A stretch of 6,988 nucleotides of DNA from Patescibacteria group bacterium (GCA_028690755.1 JAQVAO010000028.1:1-6988), one strand, 5' to 3'; counted from the stretch's first letter, positions 1 through 5,670 are shown. Notes: a model not told the origin generated them from the sequence alone. A program made the numbers and translations.

Positions 1-1398
1 CAGTGCGATAGCAACCACGCCGATCGTCTTCGACCAAGCACCATTTGTATGAACGCCCATCAATTTGCTATTTGATGCCAGAAGAACAATCAGAACCAGA
101 ATGATCGGGGCAACTAAGCCATTGATCACCGCAGAATAGATTAGGGCTTTGATCGGATCGAGACCAAATAGATTTATTAACACTCCAATTAGAAGCGAGA
201 GGATTATCACTCCATAGAATGAATAAGCCTGTCGCAGTTTATAACGAAGTCCCTGTTTCCAGCCAAAAGTTTCTGCAAAGGCATAAGAAGATGCACCAGC
301 AAGCACAGGGATACCCAAAGCACCCGTCCCGATTATCCCAACGGCAAATAGAAAATATGAATATTCTCCAGCCAATGGCCTAAGTGCTGCAGCAGCTTCG
401 GCTGCGGATCCGATGTTGGTTATGCCAACAGCATTTAGTGTCGCGGCGCAAGCGGTGATAATAAAGAACATCACCAGATTTGCAAGAAACATTCCCGACC
501 AAACGTCAACCCTCATGTCCGATATCTCAGCCGGAGTAACAGCGCTTTTTCTAACTACTATGCTCGTCTGCCCTTTTTCAATTTTCGCTTCAACTTCCTG
601 CGAAGTCTGCCAGAAAAAAAGATACGGCGATATTGTCGTTCCCAAAATCGCAGTCACGATCAATATCTCATCTTTGCCAAAAGTAAAATCTGGGCTAATA
701 GCAGAAATGCCGATCTGTCTCCAATCCAGACCATCTATCATCAAAGTCGAAAAGATGTATGCAAGCAAAACAAGAGCCAACCACTTCAAATAGGCAGCGT
801 ACTTTCGATAGGTCATAAAGACCTGCATCAACATAATTGCAATCGCAATTATTATGATGAGATAAAAATAATTCCACTCCGGACGAAACAGACGAACTGC
901 TTCTGACATCGCCCCCAGATCAGCTCCGATGTTAAAGCTGTTGGCAACAAAAAGCAGAAGAGTACAAACAATCAAAATCCAGCGTGGAAAAAAATGACGG
1001 ATATTGGCAGCCAGACCACGGCCGGTAACTAAACCGATTCGAGCGCACATTTCTTGAATCACCGACATCAAGGGAAAAGTAAACGGAGCTAACCAGAGAA
1101 ATTTAAAACCATAAGCCGCACCGGTCTGTGAATAGGTGGCGATCCCGGAAGGATCGTCATCAGAAGCACCGGTCGTCAGCCCCGGACCCAATAGATTCCA
1201 GTAGGCTCTCGCCTTTTTCACCGGAACATTGTCAGAAACCGCTTTCTCTACCGTCCTGGCAATCTCTACTGTTTCATCCAAAACCTTGGCAGGAGTCTCT
1301 ACCACTCGTTCGAAAAAATCAGTCTCGACTTTTTTATCCGGAAGTTCCTCAATCTTAATCTTCTCGGTGATTTTGATCTTTTCTTTTTTCTTCGACAT
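1..1398 (-). CDS. Nramp-family metal ion transporter, divergent, 3' end cut by window edge
   Basis: Reading leftwards from the ATG at 1398 the frame is open for 466 codons to the window edge, so the C-terminus is missing. After a charged N-terminal extension of about 65 residues come many hydrophobic helices typical of the Nramp (SLC11) fold, which carries divalent metals across the inner membrane by the LeuT mechanism. The TM1 signature reads DDDPSG (residues 80-85) in place of the usual DPGN. The TM6 signature reads GTTISPY (253-259) where classical Nramps have GA-T-V-M-P-H. The metal-ligand Asn is therefore Gly85, the Met is Ser257 and the His is Tyr259, while Asp82 is kept. Substrate may not be Mn/Fe; Nramp-related Mg transporters also alter these sites. 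The frame stays open upstream through the repeat into the rsmA tail. The first ATG was chosen because the transporter core starts only near residue 66. It follows rsmA by 61 bp and may be co-transcribed with it. Family call is firm; substrate unknown. Confidence 0.88.
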   Translation of the reverse strand, partial: MSKKKEKIKITEKIKIEELPDKKVETDFFERVVETPAKVLDETVEIARTVEKAVSDNVPVKKARAYWNLLGPGLTTGASDDDPSGIATYSQTGAAYGFKFLWLAPFTFPLMSVIQEMCARIGLVTGRGLAANIRHFFPRWILIVCTLLLFVANSFNIGADLGAMSEAVRLFRPEWNYFYLIIIIAIAIMLMQVFMTYRKYAAYLKWLALVLLAYIFSTLMIDGLDWRQIGISAISPDFTFGKDEILIVTAILGTTISPYLFFWQTSQEVEAKIEKGQTSIVVRKSAVTPAEISDMRVDVWSGMFLANLVMFFIITACAATLNAVGITNIGSAAEAAAALRPLAGEYSYFLFAVGIIGTGALGIPVLAGASSYAFAETFGWKQGLRYKLRQAYSFYGVIILSLLIGVLINLFGLDPIKALIYSAVINGLVAPIILVLIVLLASNSKLMGVHTNGAWSKTIGVVAIAL

Positions 1399-1401
1399 TT
1401 T

Positions 1402-1498
1402 CCGTCCCCATTTTTCATCCTGAAACCCAAAGGGTGCCTCTAGGGTCTTCAACCAGGATCTATTTAGTAGTTGATTCCGCATCAAGCCCAGAGTGACG
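1402..1498 (-). repeat. Interspersed intergenic repeat-like element overlapping the rsmA 3' end
   Basis: On the minus strand this stretch encodes the RsmA tail HSGLDAEST and continues into the leader of the transporter gene. It contains an imperfect palindrome (TCTGGGCTTGATGCGGAATC) followed by arms ATCCTG (1459-1454) and CAGGAT (about 1423-1418) around a second imperfect inverted repeat with ACCC and GGGT arms. From memory, this resembles dispersed bacterial intergenic elements whose chance translation gives tails of the type RHSGLDPES. No second copy occurs in this window, so repeat status rests on that resemblance. The boundaries are approximate. Confidence 0.55.
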
Positions 1499-2299
1499 AA
1501 ACAACCTAATCCAGTCTTCTACGCTCAGATCTTCTGCTCGCACTTTGGCTTCAAAACCAGCCTTTTTAATTATATCACGGGCGACATCTTTTTTAATATG
1601 CATGCCAGCTGATAAATTATTTTCCAACGTCTTTCTCTTGGCGGCAAAACCAAATTTTACTAGACGGAAAAATTCCCTTCTTTGCACTTTTGGCTTTTGG
1701 CTTTTGACTTTTAGCTTAATAATCGCCGAATCGACCTTCGGAATAGGAAAAAACGATTCTTTTGATACAATTGCAACGATCTCTGCTTCTGCATAGAACT
1801 GGACAGATACAGCAAGCAGTGACATATCACCCGGCTCCGCGATAATTCTTTCGGCAACTTCCTTCTGAACCAACAAGACAATTATTTCAGGCCTATTCTC
1901 TTCCTCTAAAAATTTTCGAATAATTAAAGAGGTAATATTGTACGGAATATTTGCAACCAGCTTGTAGCTGTTAGCTTTTAGCTGATAGCTTCCAGGATCA
2001 AAATCAAGCGCGTCTTGGTTTATTATCTTGACATTTGAACTTGTGTATTGAGTTTTTAAAACCTCAGCAAATTTGTCATCCTTTTCAATCGCGAACACTT
2101 TACCAGCACGTTTGGATAATTCGGATGTTAGTACCCCAAGGCCAGGTCCAATTTCGACAATTGTATCTGTCGGTTGAATATCGGCAGCAGCAACTATTTG
2201 CGCCAGCGCTTGCTCATCAACCAAAAAATTCTGACCCATGGTTCTTTTGGCCCAGATCTGGTTTGCACGCAAATAATCTACCAGCTCTTGTCTATTCAT
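1460..2299 (-). CDS. rsmA: 16S rRNA (adenine(1518)-N6/adenine(1519)-N6)-dimethyltransferase RsmA (KsgA)
   Basis: 279 residues, the normal length for the family. The enzyme uses S-adenosylmethionine to dimethylate two adjacent adenines in the 3' terminal hairpin of 16S rRNA, a late checkpoint of 30S assembly. Visible motifs are GQNFL (22-26), SAM motif I EIGPGLGVLT (49-58), the acidic ribose-binding residue in IEKD (71-74), catalytic motif IV NIPYNIT (117-123), FFPIPKVDSA (183-192) and KRKTLENNL (221-229). Two loops, residues about 104-113 and 195-206, are encoded by 7-bp tandem repeats. The last 11 residues come from the repeat-like element at 1402-1498. A stop lies three codons upstream of the ATG, which fixes the start. 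No Shine-Dalgarno sequence is present, and the predicted promoter puts transcription start almost at the ATG. The gene upstream in the same direction is rpf/yabE-like, a neighbourhood known from Firmicutes and Actinobacteria. Confidence 0.97.
   Translation of the reverse strand: MNRQELVDYLRANQIWAKRTMGQNFLVDEQALAQIVAAADIQPTDTIVEIGPGLGVLTSELSKRAGKVFAIEKDDKFAEVLKTQYTSSNVKIINQDALDFDPGSYQLKANSYKLVANIPYNITSLIIRKFLEEENRPEIIVLLVQKEVAERIIAEPGDMSLLAVSVQFYAEAEIVAIVSKESFFPIPKVDSAIIKLKVKSQKPKVQRREFFRLVKFGFAAKRKTLENNLSAGMHIKKDVARDIIKKAGFEAKVRAEDLSVEDWIRLFRHSGLDAESTTK
1687..1721. repeat. Heptanucleotide tandem repeat inside rsmA (tract 1)
   Basis: On the plus strand, CTT recurs every 7 bp at 1687, 1694, 1701, 1708 and 1715, with units CTTTTGG (twice), CTTTTGA, CTTTTAG and a diverged CTTAATA. 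On the coding strand it supplies Lys/Ser/Gln-rich residues 195-206 of RsmA, a variable stretch between the PKVDSA motif and the C-terminal helical domain. Seven is not a multiple of three, so only unit gains or losses in threes keep the frame. Confidence 0.8.
1959..1993. repeat. Heptanucleotide tandem repeat inside rsmA (tract 2)
   Basis: AGCT occurs at 1959, 1966, 1973, 1980 and 1987, exactly 7 bp apart. In the register of the other tracts the units read CTTGTAG, CTGTTAG, CTTTTAG, CTGATAG and CTTCCAG. The tract encodes the Tyr/Lys-rich stretch at RsmA residues about 104-113, just before the catalytic motif NIPYN, where family members vary in length. Confidence 0.85.
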
Positions 2300-2307
2300 A
2301 TGTATCT

Positions 2308-2336
2308 AATTTAACTTTTTAGCAATTATTTATCAA
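2308..2336 (-). promoter_or_regulatory. Predicted sigma70-type promoter of rsmA
   Basis: On the minus strand TTGATA (2336-2331) and TAAATT (2313-2308) are separated by 17 bp. The -35 box starts directly after the U-tract of the preceding terminator. Transcription would begin near 2301, leaving a leader of about two bases before the ATG at 2299, which fits the lack of a ribosome-binding site. The -10 box matches consensus at four of six positions. Confidence 0.5.
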
Positions 2337-2338
2337 TT

Positions 2339-2368
2339 AAAAAAGACCGGCGCCTATTTGGCCCGGTC
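2339..2368 (-). terminator. Rho-independent terminator of the small transcript upstream of rsmA
   Basis: On the minus strand GACCGG and CCGGTC form a six-pair GC-rich stem (2368-2345), extended by GCC/GGC with one bulged G around an AAATA loop, followed by six T (2344-2339). The stop codon TAG (2356-2354) of the small ORF lies in the loop and upper stem. It insulates rsmA from the unit upstream. Confidence 0.85.
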
Positions 2369-2518
2369 TCGACTTGGCTGAGCTTCCTGTTGGGGAGCTC
2401 GGACACGATCAGCCTGCAATACCTGCAAGGCTAGCTGATCACCACCATTAGCGGCCAGTGATTCCAACCGCATATCATCTTCGATGTCCCTCTGCTCGCT
2501 CGGATGCGGCCTTCTCAA
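2354..2518 (-). CDS. Predicted 54-residue small protein, unknown function (TTG start)
   Basis: A minus-strand frame of 54 codons from TTG (2518) to TAG (2354). A strong GGAGG (2532-2528) sits nine bases upstream of the TTG. An in-frame TGA three codons before it excludes a longer product, and the next in-frame ATG is codon 16. The sequence begins MRRPHPSEQRDIEDDMRLES. It is hydrophilic, rich in Arg, Gln, Asp and Glu, and has a short Leu-containing helix-like middle (about residues 28-38) and no membrane segment or signal peptide. I recognise no family. It has a private promoter and terminator, and is visibly richer in G+C than the flanks. The same bases hold several inverted repeats, so a structured non-coding RNA is the main alternative. 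Confidence 0.55.
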   Translation of the reverse strand: MRRPHPSEQRDIEDDMRLESLAANGGDQLALQVLQADRVRAPQQEAQPSRDRAK

Positions 2519-2557
2519 AACTCTTCACCTCCGACTGATGCTTGTCACCAAATAAGT

Positions 2558-2586
2558 ATTTTAGCCAATTAAAAAAAGACTGTCAA
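2558..2586 (-). promoter_or_regulatory. Strong sigma70-type promoter of the small transcript
   Basis: On the minus strand a perfect TTGACA (2586-2581) and TAAAAT (2563-2558) are 17 bp apart. The -35 hexamer is part of the descending stem of the terminator of the preceding gene, and the T-tract of that terminator is the spacer. Predicted transcription start is about 2552, giving a 34 nt leader with a strong Shine-Dalgarno sequence. Confidence 0.8.
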
Positions 2587-2606
2587 CGCTTATACGCGAT
2601 CGACAG
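2571..2606 (-). terminator. Rho-independent terminator of the rpf/yabE-like gene
   Basis: On the minus strand CTGTCGA (2606-2600) pairs with TTGACAG (2586-2580), with one G-U pair. The stem is extended by CGC/GCG above a single bulged T, with loop GTATAA, and is followed by seven T (2577-2571). It lies 28 bp beyond the stop codon of the secreted protein. Confidence 0.85.
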
Positions 2607-2634
2607 CTAATTAATCAATTAAGATTTATCTAAT

Positions 2635-3612
2635 TTACCAGCGCCAGGATTGACCGATTGAGAACAAATAACAAGTGGTATAGATTTGCGCCGTCGGGTT
2701 GTTCCAGTCAGCGCCAGCATAACCGGCTTTCGCTGAAGCTGAAGCCCAAAGTCCCAGCTCGTATTGGAAAAGCCCATAATAACCGTTCGGATTGATGCTA
2801 CCCGGGTTACCGTTGCTTTCTTTCATCATCAAACTGCAAATTGTGTTCGGATCTTGTTTGTATTTTATCGAAGCAGCCAAAACAGTATCATTATAACGAC
2901 ATCGAACCGTGATCACTGGCTTTGTCCCGTAATATTCGACTTGATTGACCGGCTCCTTTACCACTTCATTACCAACGAGTACCCTGGAGACTTCGACTCC
3001 ATCCTCTCTTGTGACCTGATATGTTAACTCTCTTTCCCCTTTTGCACCGGCAGTTTCAACTCGAGTTTTACCCTTATCTAGCTTCGGATCCTCTTTTTTG
3101 ATTGTTTTAAAATTTATTGCCTCACTTTCAACCACTTTCGTAATAGCAACTCGGATTATTGATAATTCGATACCGTCATAGATTCTGCTATCAGAGCGAA
3201 AGTTTGTTTTATCATCAAGGCCAAGCTCGATTCCCTTTTCTGCCAAAAGCTCGCCGGCAGTTGTCGTCCAACTACGCAATTCAAGCTCTTTTTTGCCATC
3301 AAGCAGTTTTATAACCGGCGCTCGATGGAGGTTAATCACTGACCCAATGCCAAGCTCCGGATCGGGAAAGGCCGAAACCCGATCTTCCGGATAAACAGTT
3401 AGGTCTAAATCAGTGATCGCTGTTCTTGGATCAAAACTTGAACTCTCACCGAAGAAGTCGCCCGTTTCCCCGCTTGGTTGAACTTCAACAATTTTGTAAG
3501 GATAGTTCGGAGACAAAGACAAAGAATCACTTTCTGCAAAGCTATTTTTGGTCGTCGAGGCACCGAAGACAATAATTGACACCAAAACCAGCGAGTAAAA
3601 AAAATTTTTCAT
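2635..3612 (-). CDS. Secreted DUF348/G5-domain protein with C-terminal transglycosylase-like domain (RpfB/YabE-like)
   Basis: 325 residues. An N-terminal signal peptide has a hydrophobic core at about residues 5-18 and a likely cleavage after A26 (SFA). Residues about 66-156 contain ubiquitin-like DUF348 modules (TTTAGELLAEKGIELG). Residues about 154-231 form a G5 domain ending YYGTK. The C-terminal 70 residues look like a lysozyme/SLT fold, with candidate catalytic Glu265 in MMKESNGNP, then NPNGYYGLFQ and a W-NP-Q pattern. RpfB and YabE proteins of this build cut or remodel peptidoglycan outside the membrane, so a murein hydrolase role is inferred. The protein ends abruptly after SWRW. Cys238, Cys259 and Cys314 could form a disulfide after export. 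No Shine-Dalgarno sequence precedes the ATG. An extended -10 promoter sits at the end of uvrD, and a terminator follows the gene. Confidence 0.85.
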   Translation of the reverse strand: MKNFFYSLVLVSIIVFGASTTKNSFAESDSLSLSPNYPYKIVEVQPSGETGDFFGESSSFDPRTAITDLDLTVYPEDRVSAFPDPELGIGSVINLHRAPVIKLLDGKKELELRSWTTTAGELLAEKGIELGLDDKTNFRSDSRIYDGIELSIIRVAITKVVESEAINFKTIKKEDPKLDKGKTRVETAGAKGERELTYQVTREDGVEVSRVLVGNEVVKEPVNQVEYYGTKPVITVRCRYNDTVLAASIKYKQDPNTICSLMMKESNGNPGSINPNGYYGLFQYELGLWASASAKAGYAGADWNNPTAQIYTTCYLFSIGQSWRW

Positions 3613-3637
3613 TTGAAAATTTTAATCAGCAACAAAC

Positions 3638-3646
3638 ATTATATCA
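3638..3646 (-). promoter_or_regulatory. Extended -10 promoter of the rpf/yabE-like gene, overlapping the uvrD stop
   Basis: On the minus strand the uvrD stop TGA (3646-3644) is followed directly by TATAAT (3643-3638), together forming a perfect extended -10 element TGnTATAAT. No good -35 box is visible 16-18 bp upstream. Transcription would start near 3631, about 19 bases before the ATG at 3612. Confidence 0.65.
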
Positions 3647-5539
3647 TAACTCTTTTTTGACATCGTCGGGTATTTCACAAATAAACCTCGAAGGCTGGTT
3701 AATCTGCGGATTGCCGAAATAGATTCTCTCGGAGGCATATAAGATGTAAAGCTTCTTCATCGCCCTGGTGAGGCCTACATAACAAAGTCGTCTCTCTTCC
3801 TCTACCTCACTCTGATCTCCGACACTTCTAGAATGTGGTAAAATTCCCTCTTCGACACCAACCAAAAAAACATTTTTAAATTCCAAGCCTTTTGCAGCAT
3901 GCAATGTCATCAGAGTAACAACGTTTGAATTGGAATCATAATCATCGGCATCTTGATACAGCGCGACTTTTTCCAGAAAGTTTTCTAGCGGTTTTTCGAG
4001 GCTCAAGGCATCGTTGTATGCAGCGACGGATTTTAGCTCCATGATATTTTCATAGCGCCCCTCGCCCTCCGGAGTACCATCCAAAATATACTCCTTATAG
4101 CCGCTAGTTTCTGCTATCAGATCTATCAGATCGGCCACTGAAAGCTCTTTTGCCTTGTCCCTGATAAGATGTATCATGTCCAAAAAATTTTGAATCTTTT
4201 CCGGGACTTCAGGGCTTAGACCCGAAAGACCAGAGAAATATTTCATCAGTGTTTTTGACCCAATCCCTCTTGCTGGAACATTTACAATCCTCTCAAAAGA
4301 TACTCGGTCATTAGGATTGGCAATTAATTTTAGATAAGCCAAAATATCTTTTATTTCTTTTCGCTCATAAAAACGGATTCCACCAACTACTCGGTATGGA
4401 ATTCCAAAGCGGATGAAGGCTTCTTCTACCGCTCGTGACTGAGCATTGGTTCGATAAAGAACGGCAAAATCCGACCATTTACCCGAAACTGCCACCAGCC
4501 CCCTGGTCTCCATCGCCACAAATTCGGCTTCATCTTTTTCATTCAACGCCTGGTATACAAGAAGTGGAGATCCTACTGGATTTTCGGTCCACAGAGTCTT
4601 CTCAGTCTTCTGTTTATTATATTTGATGAGTTCATCAGCTGCTCGTAAAATATTACCGGTCGAGCGATAATTTTGTTCTAGTTTTATTACTTTCGCCCCT
4701 GGAAAATCACGCTCAAAATTGAGAATGTTGCGAAAATTTGCCCCGCGAAAACCGTAAATTGATTGTGAATCATCACCCACAACACAAATATTCTTGCTCT
4801 TTTCTGACAACAACTTCGCCCAAAGATATTGAACGTGATTTGTGTCCTGATATTCATCAATCAGAATATATTTAAAAATATTCTGGTATTTCTGCAAAAT
4901 CTCGTTGTTCTCAGTCAGAAGTTTAAGACACAAAACCAAAAGATCATCAAAATCCATACCAAAAGCAGTTTTAAGATACTTTTGATATTCCTTATAGACA
5001 GTCGAGACTACTTCTTCGAACGGCGAGTTAACATACTTTTCGTAACCCTCAGGAGAGATAAATTCATTTTTTGCCCCAGAAATGAAATGAAGAACGGCAT
5101 TTGGGTTGTAATGCTTGGGGTCGATCCCCTTGTCTTGCATAATCTTCTTGACGACCGAAAGCTGGTCCTGACTATCATAGATCGTAAAGCCCGAGGGGTA
5201 GCCGATATGCTTTGCCTCTCGGCGCAGAATTTTTACACAAATTGAATGAAAGGTTCCCAGCCACGGAAGAATACTCCTCGCACTTTCGACTTTCGACTTA
5301 GAGCTTTCGGCTAACAGCGCTTCTGTGCGCTGTTTCATTTCCCCCGCTGCTTTATTGGTGAAAGTAACTGCCAAGATGTTCGCCGGAGAAACTCTTTTCT
5401 CCGAAATTAAATAAGCCAAACGGTGAGTCAATGCCCGAGTTTTACCGCTCCCTGCCCCAGCTAAAATTAAAACCGGTCCTTCGGTAGTCCGGACCGCTTC
5501 CTGCTGCGCACTATTTAACTCTTTTAGTAAATCTTTCAT
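3644..5539 (-). CDS. UvrD/PcrA-type superfamily 1A DNA helicase
   Basis: 631 residues. It is an ATP-driven 3'-5' DNA helicase of the UvrD/PcrA/Rep group, acting in excision repair, replication restart or plasmid replication. All motifs are present: Q motif around LNSAQQEAV (8-16), Walker A AGAGSGKT (27-34), motif Ia TFTNKAAGEM (59-68), TFHS (96-99), Walker B IDEYQDTN (227-234), motif III VVGDDSQSIYGFRGA (253-267), motif IV QNYRST (289-294), motif V TLHAAKGLEF (545-554) and motif VI EEERRLCYVGLTRA (580-593). It stops about 40 residues after motif VI, whereas E. coli UvrD and Bacillus PcrA run to about 720 with a flexible tail carrying a Tudor-like RNA polymerase-binding domain. That tail is absent. 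Residues about 78-89 come from a 7-bp tandem repeat. Which of uvrD, pcrA or rep it equals cannot be settled. It has its own promoter and no Shine-Dalgarno sequence. Confidence 0.95.
   Translation of the reverse strand: MKDLLKELNSAQQEAVRTTEGPVLILAGAGSGKTRALTHRLAYLISEKRVSPANILAVTFTNKAAGEMKQRTEALLAESSKSKVESARSILPWLGTFHSICVKILRREAKHIGYPSGFTIYDSQDQLSVVKKIMQDKGIDPKHYNPNAVLHFISGAKNEFISPEGYEKYVNSPFEEVVSTVYKEYQKYLKTAFGMDFDDLLVLCLKLLTENNEILQKYQNIFKYILIDEYQDTNHVQYLWAKLLSEKSKNICVVGDDSQSIYGFRGANFRNILNFERDFPGAKVIKLEQNYRSTGNILRAADELIKYNKQKTEKTLWTENPVGSPLLVYQALNEKDEAEFVAMETRGLVAVSGKWSDFAVLYRTNAQSRAVEEAFIRFGIPYRVVGGIRFYERKEIKDILAYLKLIANPNDRVSFERIVNVPARGIGSKTLMKYFSGLSGLSPEVPEKIQNFLDMIHLIRDKAKELSVADLIDLIAETSGYKEYILDGTPEGEGRYENIMELKSVAAYNDALSLEKPLENFLEKVALYQDADDYDSNSNVVTLMTLHAAKGLEFKNVFLVGVEEGILPHSRSVGDQSEVEEERRLCYVGLTRAMKKLYILYASERIYFGNPQINQPSRFICEIPDDVKKEL
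5283..5317. repeat. Heptanucleotide tandem repeat inside the helicase gene (tract 3)
   Basis: Plus-strand units starting at 5283, 5290, 5297, 5304 and 5311 read CTTTCGA (twice), CTTAGAG, CTTTCGG and CTAACAG, each 7 bp. They encode the Ser/Lys-rich stretch at residues about 78-89, between the EALL helix and the GTFHS motif, a loop of variable length in UvrD-type helicases. Register and consensus match the two tracts in rsmA. Confidence 0.8.
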
Positions 5540-5550
5540 TAAGCTTTTGT

Positions 5551-5580
5551 ATTATAACAGGTGAACATTTTTTCTGTCGA
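5551..5580 (-). promoter_or_regulatory. Promoter of the helicase gene, extended -10 type
   Basis: On the minus strand TCGACA (5580-5575) lies 18 bp from TATAAT (5556-5551). The -10 box is preceded by TGT, making a perfect TGnTATAAT element. The predicted start near 5545 leaves a leader of about five to seven bases before the ATG at 5539, with no Shine-Dalgarno sequence, so the mRNA is predicted to be almost leaderless. Confidence 0.75.
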
Positions 5581-5593
5581 ACTTTTATCAATT

Positions 5594-5670
5594 AAAAAAG
5601 GCGCAAGGATTTGCGGACTTATAGGGAACAAAATTTTTTAATTATTGCCCTGTCGCGTCACTTACGCCTT
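5594..5670 (-). terminator. Long-stem terminator-like hairpin before the helicase promoter
   Basis: On the minus strand AAGGCGTAAG (5670-5661) pairs over ten positions with CTTGCGCCTT (5607-5598), with one G-U pair. The stem runs straight into six T (5599-5594). The roughly 53-base interior is itself paired: GCGAC with GTCCGC (one bulge), then AGGG-CAA-AATT with AATT-TTG-CCCT. It may end the structured transcript described at 5594-5895 or protect uvrD from read-through. Confidence 0.6.

Larger units (their letters stand above)
2339..2552 (-). ncRNA. Structured short transcript (about 215 nt), mRNA of the small ORF or ncRNA
   Basis: The predicted start (about 2552) and terminator (2339) define a transcript of about 215 nt. 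On the minus strand it contains: CCGCAT pairing with ATGCGG, enclosing CATC-GAA-GATG; a bulged hairpin built from GATCA, GCC and TGCA pairing with TGCA, GGC and TGATC; GAGCT pairing with AGCTC; and the terminator stem. This is more pairing than a random 200-base mRNA usually shows. It matches no RNA family I can name: the hallmarks of SRP RNA, tmRNA and RNase P RNA are absent. Confidence 0.4.

Noticed and set aside
413..793. Plus-strand open frame of 126 codons.
   Set aside because: It lies antisense within the Nramp-family gene, has no ribosome-binding site and shows no family pattern; the minus strand gives a clear transporter.
3644..3646. Recoded UGA (as in Gracilibacteria) at the helicase end.
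   Set aside because: Read-through would add only a few codons before another TGA, and TGA also forms part of the next promoter; no internal in-frame TGA is needed elsewhere.
4829..5245. Plus-strand open frame of 138 codons.
   Set aside because: Antisense to the helicase, whose motifs are intact over this stretch; composition is typical of a shadow frame.
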